DNA of 64,000 nucleotides. It comes from DATFDN01 sp035685165. GTDB lineage: Bacteria > Pseudomonadota > Alphaproteobacteria > Acetobacterales > Acetobacteraceae. Below the pieces are notes generated by a model. The model was not told the DNA's origin and did no database searches. It saw only the letters and a program-made list of their open reading frames with translations. The stretch spans positions 1-64,000 of the forward strand of contig DASRBI010000019.1 in assembly GCA_035685165.1 (NCBI GenBank), written 5' to 3'. The position numbers and the translations under genes are program-made. This document shows positions 15,695 to 23,214 of the stretch, piece after piece. Numbering within the stretch: position 1 is the stretch's first letter; each line of letters opens with the position of its first letter.

Positions 15695-16762
15695 TCACAC
15701 CGCCTCATGCAAGAGCGCGGGCGCGAGCGGATTGAAGCCATAGTGGCGCAGCCAGCGAATGTCCGATTCATAGAACGGTCGCAGGTCGGGGATGCCGTGC
15801 TTCAGCATCGTCACGCGCTCGATGCCCATGCCGAAGGCGAATCCCTGCCATTCGCGCGGGTCGATGCCGACATTGGCGAGCACACGCGGATGCACCATGC
15901 CGCTGCCGAGGATCTCCAGCCAGTCGGAGCCCTTGCCGAGCTCGCCTGATTTCCGGTCCCAGCCGATATCGACCTCCATGCTGGGCTCGGTGAACGGGAA
16001 GTAGCTGGCGCGGAAGCGCACCGGCAGGTCGGCGATGCCGAAGAAGGCGCGCAGGAAGTCAATCAGACAGCCCTTCAGATGCCCGAGCGTGATGTCGCGG
16101 CCGAGCGCCAGACCTTCGAGCTGGTGGAACATCGGCGAGTGGGTGGCGTCGTGGTCGGCGCGGTACGTGCGGCCAGGCACGATCACGCGCAGAGGCAGCG
16201 TGCGCTCCAGCATGGCGCGGATCTGCACGGGCGAGGTGTGCGTCCGCAGCACCGGCGGCGGCAGATTGCCGCGCGGGGGCAGATAGAACGTGTCTTGGTC
16301 GTCGCGCGCCGGATGATGCGCGGGGATGTTGAGGGCGGAGAAATTGTGCCAGTCGGTCTCGACGTCCGGGCCTTCAGCGATTTCGAAGCCCATGGCGCCG
16401 AAGATCGCCGCCATCTCCTCCATCGTGCGGCTGATCGGGTGAATCAGGCCCGCAGGGCGCGGGCGCGGCGGCAGCGTGGTGTCGGCGCGCTCGGCGGCAA
16501 GCCGCGCGTCGAGTTCGGCCCGCTGGAGCACGACGCGCCGCGCCTCGATCGCCTCGGTGAGTTCGTCGCGCAGCTGATTCAGCGCCGCGCCGCGCTCGCG
16601 CCGCTGCTCGGGGGGGGCCTTGCCCAGCTCCTTGAGCAGGGTCGTCAGCCGCCCGTTGCGCCCGAGCACGGCGACGCGCACCGCATCCCAGGCGCGCAGG
16701 TCTGTCGCGGTCGCGAGCGCGGCGTCGGTTTCGGCTTTGAGGGCCAGGAGGTCGTCGGTCAT
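15695..16762 (-). CDS. pheS: Phenylalanyl-tRNA synthetase alpha chain
   Basis: The 355-residue catalytic subunit activates phenylalanine and transfers it to tRNA-Phe. An N-terminal coiled coil (about 1-90) precedes the class II core with motif 2 (GRTYRADHDATHSPMFHQ) and motif 3 (GFAFGMGIERVTML). Length and motifs are standard. The ATG at 16762 (MTDDLLALKAETDAAL) overlaps the stop codon of the broken NYN gene as ATGA; a start 59 codons upstream would lie inside that gene and was rejected. The pheT gene follows 3 bp later. The order rpmI, rplT, pheS, pheT is the classical one, but here a minus-strand terminator and the NYN remnant separate rplT from pheS. No leader-peptide attenuator was recognised. 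Confidence 0.97.
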   Translation of the reverse strand: MTDDLLALKAETDAALATATDLRAWDAVRVAVLGRNGRLTTLLKELGKAPPEQRRERGAALNQLRDELTEAIEARRVVLQRAELDARLAAERADTTLPPRPRPAGLIHPISRTMEEMAAIFGAMGFEIAEGPDVETDWHNFSALNIPAHHPARDDQDTFYLPPRGNLPPPVLRTHTSPVQIRAMLERTLPLRVIVPGRTYRADHDATHSPMFHQLEGLALGRDITLGHLKGCLIDFLRAFFGIADLPVRFRASYFPFTEPSMEVDIGWDRKSGELGKGSDWLEILGSGMVHPRVLANVGIDPREWQGFAFGMGIERVTMLKHGIPDLRPFYESDIRWLRHYGFNPLAPALLHEAV

Positions 16763-17418
16763 GGTTCTGGCCCGACAATCGTTGCCGACCGCTGGACCGC
16801 GACGGAGCGATGGGGATTTGGACAGGTAGAGCGCAGGCCGTCGATGTGTTCGCTCAATGATGGAGGGGTCGGACGCCACATAGGGTCGAGAATGAAGTCG
16901 ATCCCCTCGCGCCGCGCCAGCTTGGCGGCAGGAACGCAATCGGCGTCGCCGGCCACGGGCACGATCTGATCCACCTGCCGCTTGTACGCCAGTGACGCGA
17001 TATCGATGCCGATCGTCATATCGACGCCCTTCTGGCGTACGTCGTACGTGAAGTCATCATCGGCAAGACCCGCGAAATCCGCCCCTTCGGACGGATGCCC
17101 GGGCCGAAGTGCCGTCTTGCGAAGGCGGCGAAGCGCATCGTGCAGGGCGGAGCGGAAAGCGGCGGTTGGCGTGCGCGCGAAGTCGATTGCACGATTCGAG
17201 ATCGGGTAGTGCGCTTTCTTTTGCAATGGCGGGCAATCATAGAAGAAAAGACGATGGAACTGGCGTCAACCGCTCTCATGGCTGATGGCCATCTGGAACA
17301 GCGTCGCGGCGACCACGCTCGCGTCCCGGCTGTCCCGGTCACGATAAGCGTGCGGAAACCGACGGAGGGAAAAACCTCCATCGACCATAATGGCGGTCGC
17401 CACCCGAACCCCCGGCAT
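16759..17418 (-). pseudogene. NYN-domain (LabA/DUF88) protein gene with in-frame stop
   Basis: One reading frame from ATG at 17418 (MPGVRVATAIMVDGG) runs to a stop at 16761-16759 but is broken by TGA at 17268-17266 (codon 51). Both sides match a single NYN-domain protein: AIMVDGG with the first acidic residue of the nuclease fold, then LFFYDCPPLQKKAHYPIS, DDDFTYDVRQKGVDM, VPVAGDADCVPAAKLARREGIDF and EHIDGL. NYN proteins are PIN-like RNases. Compared with my memory of the family, about 25 residues are also missing before DDFTYDV. A downstream TTG at 17226 could still start a 155-residue fragment. The final TGA overlaps the pheS ATG, so remaining translation might couple to pheS. The pseudogene call rests on the stop and the deletion. 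Confidence 0.75.
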
Positions 17419-17438
17419 AAAACGAGCCCTCGGGCTCG
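17419..17438 (-). terminator. Intrinsic terminator after rplT
   Basis: On the minus strand CGAGCCC, loop GA and GGGCTCG form a perfect seven-pair stem followed by TTTT. It lies 107 bp after the rplT stop and directly abuts the ATG of the NYN gene. It would end the rpmI-rplT transcript before pheST. Confidence 0.75.
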
Positions 17439-17544
17439 GCCTTCCTGGGATGACCCGGGGGGTGCCCGGTGGGAAGGCGTACTGCCGAGGGCGGATGCGG
17501 AAGATATGGCCAGCCGTGGCCGGCCTGTAAAGGGCGTCGGCGCC

Positions 17545-17901
17545 TCAGCCCAGCGCCGCCTGCGCCTTCTTCACGATCTCGGCGAAGCTTGCCGCGTCGT
17601 CATAGGCGATCGCCGCCAGCACCTTGCGGTCGATCTCGATGCCGGCCTTGTTCAGCCCGTCGATGAAGCGGCTGTAGGTCAGCCCGTGCTCGCGCGCGGC
17701 GGCGTTGATGCGTTGAATCCACAGCGCGCGGAAATCCCGCTTCTTGTTGCGCCGGTCGCGATAGGCGTATTGCAGCGACTTCTCGAGCCGCTCCTTCGCC
17801 GCGCGATATGTGGTGGAGGTGCGCCCGTAGAAGCCCTTCGATGCCTTCAGGACCTTCTTGTGGCGTGCGTGCGTCGTCGTGCCGCGCTTCACTCGTGCCA
17901 T
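17545..17901 (-). CDS. rplT: 50S ribosomal protein L20
   Basis: The 118-residue protein is full-length L20, starting MARVKRGTTTHARHKKVL, with the basic N-terminal extension that binds 23S rRNA during early 50S assembly and the globular C-terminal domain (WIQRINAAAREHGLTYSRF). In many bacteria L20 represses its own operon at the mRNA level; no such structure is obvious here. It follows rpmI by 12 bp, forming the usual rpmI-rplT pair. The infC gene that often precedes them is not adjacent. An intrinsic terminator follows at 17419-17438. Confidence 0.99.
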   Translation of the reverse strand: MARVKRGTTTHARHKKVLKASKGFYGRTSTTYRAAKERLEKSLQYAYRDRRNKKRDFRALWIQRINAAAREHGLTYSRFIDGLNKAGIEIDRKVLAAIAYDDAASFAEIVKKAQAALG

Positions 17902-17913
17902 GCCCGATCTCCC

Positions 17914-18117
17914 TCAATCCAGCCCGTAGGGCGCCCATTGCTTCACGGTGCGCGCGTCCATCGGCGTCAGCACCTGCATGCGGCGGTTGGAGCGTTTGGC
18001 CTTCTGGGTGCGGTTGATCAGGCCGTGGCGCTTGGCGCCGGGGCCGGCCTTCACTTTCCCGGTCGCGGTGATCTTGAACCGCTTCTTGACCGAGGACTTG
18101 GTCTTCGCCTTGGGCAT
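17914..18117 (-). CDS. rpmI: 50S ribosomal protein L35
   Basis: This 67-residue, very basic protein begins MPKAKTKSSVKKRFKITATGK and contains KRHGLINRTQKAKR, which together identify L35. L35 is a structural component of the large ribosomal subunit. It is the first gene of the rpmI-rplT pair. The 132-bp space to the next upstream gene (18250-18504, same strand) should hold their promoter, although I could not pick out a clear -35/-10 pair. No infC is present upstream, which differs from the common infC-rpmI-rplT order. Confidence 0.98.
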   Translation of the reverse strand: MPKAKTKSSVKKRFKITATGKVKAGPGAKRHGLINRTQKAKRSNRRMQVLTPMDARTVKQWAPYGLD

Positions 18118-18249
18118 TTCGTTCTCCTTCTTGCTGATGCCCGCCGCCTTGGGCGCAGGCGTCGCGGCCGGGCATGCCCTTGGGGCCCGGGCGCGCGATC
18201 AAGGGCGCGCGGTATAGCGGCGGGGCGGCGGCGCGTAAAGCGGGGCCGC

Positions 18250-18504
18250 TCAGGAGGGCGCGCCCGGCCCCCGATGCAGCTCGCCCGCGCGCACCGAGGC
18301 GATGGCATTGTTCAGGATGGCGATGATCGCCTCGTCACTCATCCCGTGCGAGAGCACCGCGAGCGCCCCGCCCAGCAGCGCCGAGGCGATCGCCACCTCC
18401 CCGATATGCTGGCCGGCCATGTACTCGATCGCCTTGTCCACCACGGAACCAGCATGGGAGAGCTCGGCCGGCGGTGGGGTGGGGATGTCGTCGGGGGTCG
18501 CCAT
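18250..18504 (-). CDS. Small hypothetical protein
   Basis: The 84-residue protein begins MATPDDIPTPPPAELSHAG. It has a proline-rich N-terminus and a hydrophobic/alanine-rich helix-forming middle (IGEVAIASALLGGALAVLS, about 40-60), then DEAIIAILNNAIASV. I do not recognise the family. The middle could be one amphipathic or membrane-embedded helix. The ATG at 18504 is preceded by AAGGAGG, which decides the start over a longer open frame to 18609. It lies 11 bp after the ABC exporter stop on the same strand, so the two are probably co-transcribed. A role with the transporter is only a guess. Confidence 0.7.
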   Translation of the reverse strand: MATPDDIPTPPPAELSHAGSVVDKAIEYMAGQHIGEVAIASALLGGALAVLSHGMSDEAIIAILNNAIASVRAGELHRGPGAPS

Positions 18505-18515
18505 GGCAGCCTCCT

Positions 18516-20375
18516 TCACGCAATGGCCGCGCCGGCAAGCGCCGCCGGCGGCGGCTCCGGCGGCAATTCGGGATCGCTGTCGTCCTGCCCGGCGGCCTGC
18601 AGCGCCCACATCCGCGCATAGAGGCCTCCTGCCGCCAGCAGCGAGAGATGCGTGCCCTGCTCGGCCACGCTTCCGTCGCGCAGCACGATGATCCGGTCGG
18701 CATCCACCACGGTGGAAAGCCGGTGCGCGATCACCAGCGTCGTGCGGTCCTGCGACAGCCCGCGCAGCGCCGCCTGGATTTCCTGCTCGGTGTCGGTGTC
18801 GAGCGCGCTGGTCGCTTCATCCAGGATCAGGATCGACGGGTTCTTGAGAATGGTGCGGGCGATCGCCACGCGCTGCTTCTCCCCGCCCGACAGCTTGAGC
18901 CCGCGCTCGCCCACCCGCGTCGCATAGCCCTCGGGCAGCGAGGCGATGAATTCATGCACCTGGGCCAGCCGCGCCGCGCGTTCGATCTCGGCCTGCGAGG
19001 CACCGGGGCGCCCATAGGCGATGTTGTAGCGGATCGTGTCGTTGAACAGCACGGCATCCTGCGGCACCACACCGATCGCGGCGCGCAGGCTTTCCTGCGT
19101 CACCTCGCGAATGTCCTGGCCACCGATCAGCACTCGCCCGCCGGTGACGTCGTAGAAGCGAAACAGCAGGCGGCTGATGGTCGATTTGCCCGCCCCGGTC
19201 GGCCCGACGATGGCGAGCTTGCCGCCCGGCGGCACGGCGAAGCTGACGCCCTTCAGGATCTCGCGGTCCGGCCGGTAGCCGAAACGCACATCCTCGAACC
19301 GCACCGTCCCGCGCGGATCGGCGAGCGGCCGCGCGTCCGGCCGATCCGCGATTTCCTGCGGCACGGTGAGCAGGCGGAACATCTGCTCCATGTCGACCAA
19401 GCTCTGCTTCAGCTCGCGATAGACGAAGCCCAGGAAATTGAGTGGCTGGTAGAGCTGCATCAGGTAGGTGTTCACCAGCACGAACTTGCCGACCGTCATC
19501 TCGCCCGAGGCCACGCCGTCGGCGGCGAGCAGCATGATCCCAGCCAGCCCCGCGGCGACGATGCTCCCCTGGCCGATATTCAGCACGTTGAGCGAGACCT
19601 GGCTCTGCACCGCCGCGCGCTCGTAGCGCGCGAGCGAGGCGTCGAACCGGCGCGCCTCCAGCGCCTCGTTGCCGAAATACTTCACCGTCTCGTAGTTGAG
19701 GAGGCTGTCCACTGTGCGCGTGCGGGCCTCGTTGTCGGTGTCGTTCATCGCGCGCCGGATCCGCACGCGCACATTGGTGAAGCCGAGCGTGAAGGCGAGA
19801 TAGGCCGACACGGCGCCGAAGGTCAGCAGGGCGAAGCGCCAGTCTAGCATCGCCCACAGCACGGTCGTCACCGCCAGCAGCTCGAAGATGGTCGGGATGA
19901 CGTTGAACACGGCGAGCCGCAGAACCGACTGAATCCCCGCCGTGCCGCGGTCGATGATCCGCGCCAGCCCCCCGGTCTGCCGGTCGAGATGGAAGCGGAG
20001 CGAGAGCCGGTGCAAATGCTCGAAGGCTTGCAGCGCCACCTTGCGCGCGGCGCGCTGCTGCACCGAGGCGAAGACCGCGTCGCGCAGCTCGCCGAACGCC
20101 TGCGAGCCGATCCGCAGCAGCCCGTAGGCGATGATCAGCGCCGTCGGGACGACCAGCATCTGCGCGCGCGGATTATGCGGGCTCAGCGCATCGACGGCGC
20201 GGCTGTAGACGATCGGCACGTAGATCGTGGCGACCTTGGCCGCGACCAGCAGCGCCATCGCCACCGCCACCCGTGCGCGCACGGTCCACTCGCCTGCGGG
20301 CCAGAGATAAGGCAGCAGGGTGCGGATCGTGCCGAACGCGGAGCGGGGCGCCTCCGACGCCGTACGTGGTGCCAT
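18516..20375 (-). CDS. Atm1-type ABC exporter (fused permease and ATPase)
   Basis: The 619-residue half-transporter has six membrane helices in the first 330 residues, then an ATPase with Walker A GPTGAGKST, signature LSGGEKQR, Walker B ILILDEATSALD and H-loop IAHRLST. The sequence ETVKYFGNE in the membrane domain is typical of the Atm1/HMT1 group, which exports glutathione-linked metals or sulfur compounds across the inner membrane; it would act as a homodimer. The ATG at 20375 (MAPRTASEAPRS) was taken; the frame extends to 20504 but would overlap the divergent Nudix gene. A small hypothetical protein follows at 18504. The 44-bp gap to the divergent Nudix gene must hold both promoters. Substrate is inferred from the family only. 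Confidence 0.93.
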   Translation of the reverse strand: MAPRTASEAPRSAFGTIRTLLPYLWPAGEWTVRARVAVAMALLVAAKVATIYVPIVYSRAVDALSPHNPRAQMLVVPTALIIAYGLLRIGSQAFGELRDAVFASVQQRAARKVALQAFEHLHRLSLRFHLDRQTGGLARIIDRGTAGIQSVLRLAVFNVIPTIFELLAVTTVLWAMLDWRFALLTFGAVSAYLAFTLGFTNVRVRIRRAMNDTDNEARTRTVDSLLNYETVKYFGNEALEARRFDASLARYERAAVQSQVSLNVLNIGQGSIVAAGLAGIMLLAADGVASGEMTVGKFVLVNTYLMQLYQPLNFLGFVYRELKQSLVDMEQMFRLLTVPQEIADRPDARPLADPRGTVRFEDVRFGYRPDREILKGVSFAVPPGGKLAIVGPTGAGKSTISRLLFRFYDVTGGRVLIGGQDIREVTQESLRAAIGVVPQDAVLFNDTIRYNIAYGRPGASQAEIERAARLAQVHEFIASLPEGYATRVGERGLKLSGGEKQRVAIARTILKNPSILILDEATSALDTDTEQEIQAALRGLSQDRTTLVIAHRLSTVVDADRIIVLRDGSVAEQGTHLSLLAAGGLYARMWALQAAGQDDSDPELPPEPPPAALAGAAIA

Positions 20376-20419
20376 AGAAGGGCATGTGGCATCTGTCTGT
20401 CGCATTGGAAAGGCACGCG

Positions 20420-21286
20420 ATGCAGCCGGAAACCGATCCCGAACCGTTCCTGCGCCATGTGCGCGCCTGCAACAACGCGGTGCTGCCCGGCTCGCGCGCG
20501 TCACTCTTCGCCGGCGGCGAGCGTATCGGCTTCGTCGCCCCGCGGCTCGCCAACAGGCTGGCGGGCTTCGCGGAGGTCAGCCAGGAGGAAAACCGGCTCC
20601 AGCTGCACAACCCGGCGGCCCTGGAACGGATCGCCCAAATCCTTGCCAGCGAGGGGCTGATTCCCTGGCGCAATGAAGCCTTCGACGTGCGCGCCACCCC
20701 TGAGGGGGCGGTGCTCGGCCGCATCGACCGCGGGGCGCTCCCCTCGTTCGGGATCATTTCGGTCGGCGTGCACGTGAACGGGCTGGTGGAGCGCGCCGAC
20801 GGCCTGCATGTCTGGGTCGGCCGGCGCTCGCCGCACAAGACGCTCGATCCCGGCAAGCTCGATCACCTCATCGCCGGCGGCGTGCCGGCCGGGTTCAGCC
20901 CGGAGGAGACGCTGGTGAAGGAGGCCGGCGAGGAGGCGTCGGTCGACCCCGCGCTTGCCCGCCGCGCGGTGCGTGTCGCCACGGTCGAATACGCGATGGA
21001 GCGCGCGGAGGGGTTGCGCCGCGATCACCTGATCGCCTTCGATCTCGCGCTGCCCGAGGATTTCCGGCCGCAGCCGAACGACGACGAGGTGGCCGGTTTC
21101 GAGCTGTGGCCGGTGCGGCGCGTGCTGGAAACCGTGCGCGACAGCGACGATTTCAAGTTCAACGTCGCGCTGGTGATGATCGACCTGTTCCTTCGCCGCG
21201 GTCTGATCGCGGGCGGCGCGGCATCAGCAATCCGCGCCGCGCTGGACGAAGGCCGCGCGCGGATGCGCGCTCGGGCGCGGCGCTGA
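20420..21286 (+). CDS. Nudix hydrolase, Tnr3/DUF4743 type
   Basis: The 288-residue protein has an N-terminal DUF4743-like region (about 1-110) and a Nudix domain. Its Nudix box is GGVPAGFSPEETLVKEAGEE, with lysine replacing the usual arginine of REUXEE but both paired glutamates kept. This two-part layout matches the Nudix half of fungal Tnr3 thiamine pyrophosphokinase and its plant and bacterial homologues. Those enzymes remove the phosphate from damaged (oxidised) thiamine diphosphate. The ATG at 20420 follows GGAAAGG; an earlier in-frame ATG at 20384 lacks this. It is divergent from the ABC exporter and is followed one base later by a convergent gene. The substrate call is from family knowledge. 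Confidence 0.88.
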   Translation: MQPETDPEPFLRHVRACNNAVLPGSRASLFAGGERIGFVAPRLANRLAGFAEVSQEENRLQLHNPAALERIAQILASEGLIPWRNEAFDVRATPEGAVLGRIDRGALPSFGIISVGVHVNGLVERADGLHVWVGRRSPHKTLDPGKLDHLIAGGVPAGFSPEETLVKEAGEEASVDPALARRAVRVATVEYAMERAEGLRRDHLIAFDLALPEDFRPQPNDDEVAGFELWPVRRVLETVRDSDDFKFNVALVMIDLFLRRGLIAGGAASAIRAALDEGRARMRARARR

Positions 21287-21287
21287 C

Positions 21288-22148
21288 CTAACGCTCGGTC
21301 GTGCGCCGCTCGATTTCGAGCAGCGTCGCAAGCCCGATGGTCTCGTGCATCAGGTTCTGCTCGGCGCCGCCCTCGGCGCCCACCAGCGGGTCCGGCCGCA
21401 GCGCCGCGAGCGCGGCGTAGGACCCGCGCAAGGCGCGGTGCATGGCGAGCAGCGGCATCACCGGATCGACGAACAGCCGGTAGCCGAGCGCGAACAATTC
21501 CTCAGGCGTCGCCTTCATGCTCGCCACGCCTGCGGACCCCACCATGTAAAGCAGCGGCGCGGGGAGCCGTTCGCCGAGATGGCGCCATTCCTCCGGCGTG
21601 CGTGCGAGCACGAACAGCATGTCCGCCCCCGCCTTGTGCATCGCCTCGGCGCGGCGCAGCGCCTCGTCCATTCCCTCGTTGCGGACCGCGTTGGTGCGCG
21701 CGATCACCAGGAACTCGGGCGAGCGCCGCGCCGCCACCGCCTCGGCGACCTTCGCCACCATCAGCTCGAGCGGGATGTTGTGCTCGCGCCCGATATGATG
21801 ATGCGCGCGCTTCGGCAGCAACTGATCCTCGATCTCGATCGCCGCGAACCCGGCGGCTTCCGCGAGCGGGATCGTGCGCCGCAGATGCATCGGATCGCCC
21901 CAGCCGCCCGCGGCGTCCAGAATAAGGGGCAGGTCGCAGGCGGCGCGGATATTGACGCCCGCCTCCACCATCTCGGTGAGCGTGAGGTTCGCCTCGGTGA
22001 AGCAGGTCTGATAACCCATCGACCCGCCGCCGAGGTAAAGCGCGGGAAAGCCCGCGGCGGCGGCAAGCCGCGCCATCATCGGATTGAGCACGAGCGGCGC
22101 CCAGACGGGCTTGTCGCCCGCCAGCAGAGTGCGAAGCCTGTCTGCCAT
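21288..22148 (-). CDS. Isocitrate lyase/PEP mutase-fold protein lacking the catalytic Cys
   Basis: The 286-residue protein has the family TIM-barrel: GGGSMGYQ, DLPLILDAAGGWGDP, IEIEDQLLPKRAHHH and ARTNAV. Lyases of the family carry KRCGH after the EDQ loop; here the text is KRAHHH, so the cysteine used as the acid/base in lyases is absent. Relatives with altered loops include oxaloacetate decarboxylases and uncharacterised enzymes. Metal-binding acidic residues (EDQ) are retained. Most likely it acts on a small 2-oxo or 2-hydroxy acid. It follows the hydroxyacid dehydrogenase by 51 bp on the same strand, which fits a shared pathway of organic acids. The precise reaction is unknown. Confidence 0.85.
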   Translation of the reverse strand: MADRLRTLLAGDKPVWAPLVLNPMMARLAAAAGFPALYLGGGSMGYQTCFTEANLTLTEMVEAGVNIRAACDLPLILDAAGGWGDPMHLRRTIPLAEAAGFAAIEIEDQLLPKRAHHHIGREHNIPLELMVAKVAEAVAARRSPEFLVIARTNAVRNEGMDEALRRAEAMHKAGADMLFVLARTPEEWRHLGERLPAPLLYMVGSAGVASMKATPEELFALGYRLFVDPVMPLLAMHRALRGSYAALAALRPDPLVGAEGGAEQNLMHETIGLATLLEIERRTTER

Positions 22149-22199
22149 CCTGGTTGCCTCCCAAGCCCGGCCGCGACGAAACCGGATGCAGCTTAAGGC

Positions 22200-23171
22200 C
22201 TACTCCCGCAACTCTGGAATGACCCACAGCGGCCGCTCCCCGCGCGCGACGCGCTGCACGTTGTCGAAGGCGTTGCGGAACCGGGAATACTGGTTTTCCC
22301 AGGTCGGGCCGGCGAAATGCGGGGTCAGGATCACGTTGTCCAATCCGAACAGCGGATTGTCCGCCGGCGGCGGCTCCTGCTCGAACACGTCGAGCCCCGC
22401 GCCCGCGATGGTGCCGTTCCGCAGCGCCTCGTAGAGCGCCGGCTCGTCGACCACCGGCCCGCGGCAAGTGTTGATCAGATAGGCGCTCGGCTTCATCTGC
22501 CGCAGCTCGGCGGCGCCGAAGAACCGGCGGGTCAGCGGCGTCAGCGGCACGTGCAGCGTGACGATGTCCGAGGTCGCCAGCAGCTCGCCCATCAGCCGGA
22601 ACCTGACGCCGAGCGCATCGGCCTGATCCTCGGTCAGCCGGGCGATATCGTAGTATTGCACGGTCATCCCGAACGCCTTGGCGAGCCGGGCCACCTTCTT
22701 GCCGATCGAGCCAAGGCCGATGATGCCGAGCGTGCGCCCGTGCAATTCGTAAAGCCGCACGCCCGCCACGTCGTTGCCGCGCCAGCGGCCCGAGGCCACC
22801 ATCTGATGCTGCCACGTCAGCCGCCGGCAGACGGCGAGCATCAGCAAGAGCGCGTGCTCGGAAACAGCGACCGAATTTGCCCCGCCATTGTTGCTGACGG
22901 GCACGCCCGCGCGGCGCGCCGCCTCGATGTCGATGCGGTCGTAGCCCGCCGACAGAAGCTGGATGAGCTTCAGCTTCGGCGCCGAGCGGAAGAACGCATC
23001 GTCGGTCGCGAACTCGCCGAGGCCGACCAGATACTCGGTATCGCGCAACGCGGCGGTGAACTCCGGGCTGTTCGCCCGCGCCGCGACCACGTCGAAGCCG
23101 GCGGGCGCCAGCTCCCGCATCACGCCCATGTCGTTCAGCGGATTGTCCACCACCAGAACCTTGCCGGCCAT
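22200..23171 (-). CDS. D-2-hydroxyacid dehydrogenase, NAD(P)-dependent
   Basis: The 323-residue protein is a standard D-isomer 2-hydroxyacid dehydrogenase. The Rossmann motif GIIGLGSIGKKVA sits near residue 155, and the catalytic set is Arg in NTCRGPVVDE, Glu in DVFEQEPP and His in LTPHFAG. Such enzymes reduce 2-oxo acids such as glyoxylate, hydroxypyruvate or bulkier keto acids. The ATG at 23171 is the first codon of a family-length protein. It sits between a UbiH-type hydroxylase (43 bp upstream) and the isocitrate lyase-fold protein (51 bp downstream), all on the minus strand, probably one operon. The substrate is not deducible. Confidence 0.93.
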   Translation of the reverse strand: MAGKVLVVDNPLNDMGVMRELAPAGFDVVAARANSPEFTAALRDTEYLVGLGEFATDDAFFRSAPKLKLIQLLSAGYDRIDIEAARRAGVPVSNNGGANSVAVSEHALLLMLAVCRRLTWQHQMVASGRWRGNDVAGVRLYELHGRTLGIIGLGSIGKKVARLAKAFGMTVQYYDIARLTEDQADALGVRFRLMGELLATSDIVTLHVPLTPLTRRFFGAAELRQMKPSAYLINTCRGPVVDEPALYEALRNGTIAGAGLDVFEQEPPPADNPLFGLDNVILTPHFAGPTWENQYSRFRNAFDNVQRVARGERPLWVIPELRE

Positions 23172-23214
23172 GTTTCCCCCCAGGTTTTCGCCACTGCGCG
23201 AACGATAAGCCGGT

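Noticed and set aside
17266..17268. TGA in the NYN gene as a selenocysteine codon
   Set aside because: No SECIS-like hairpin follows, the family has no selenoprotein known to me, and a nearby deletion supports decay.
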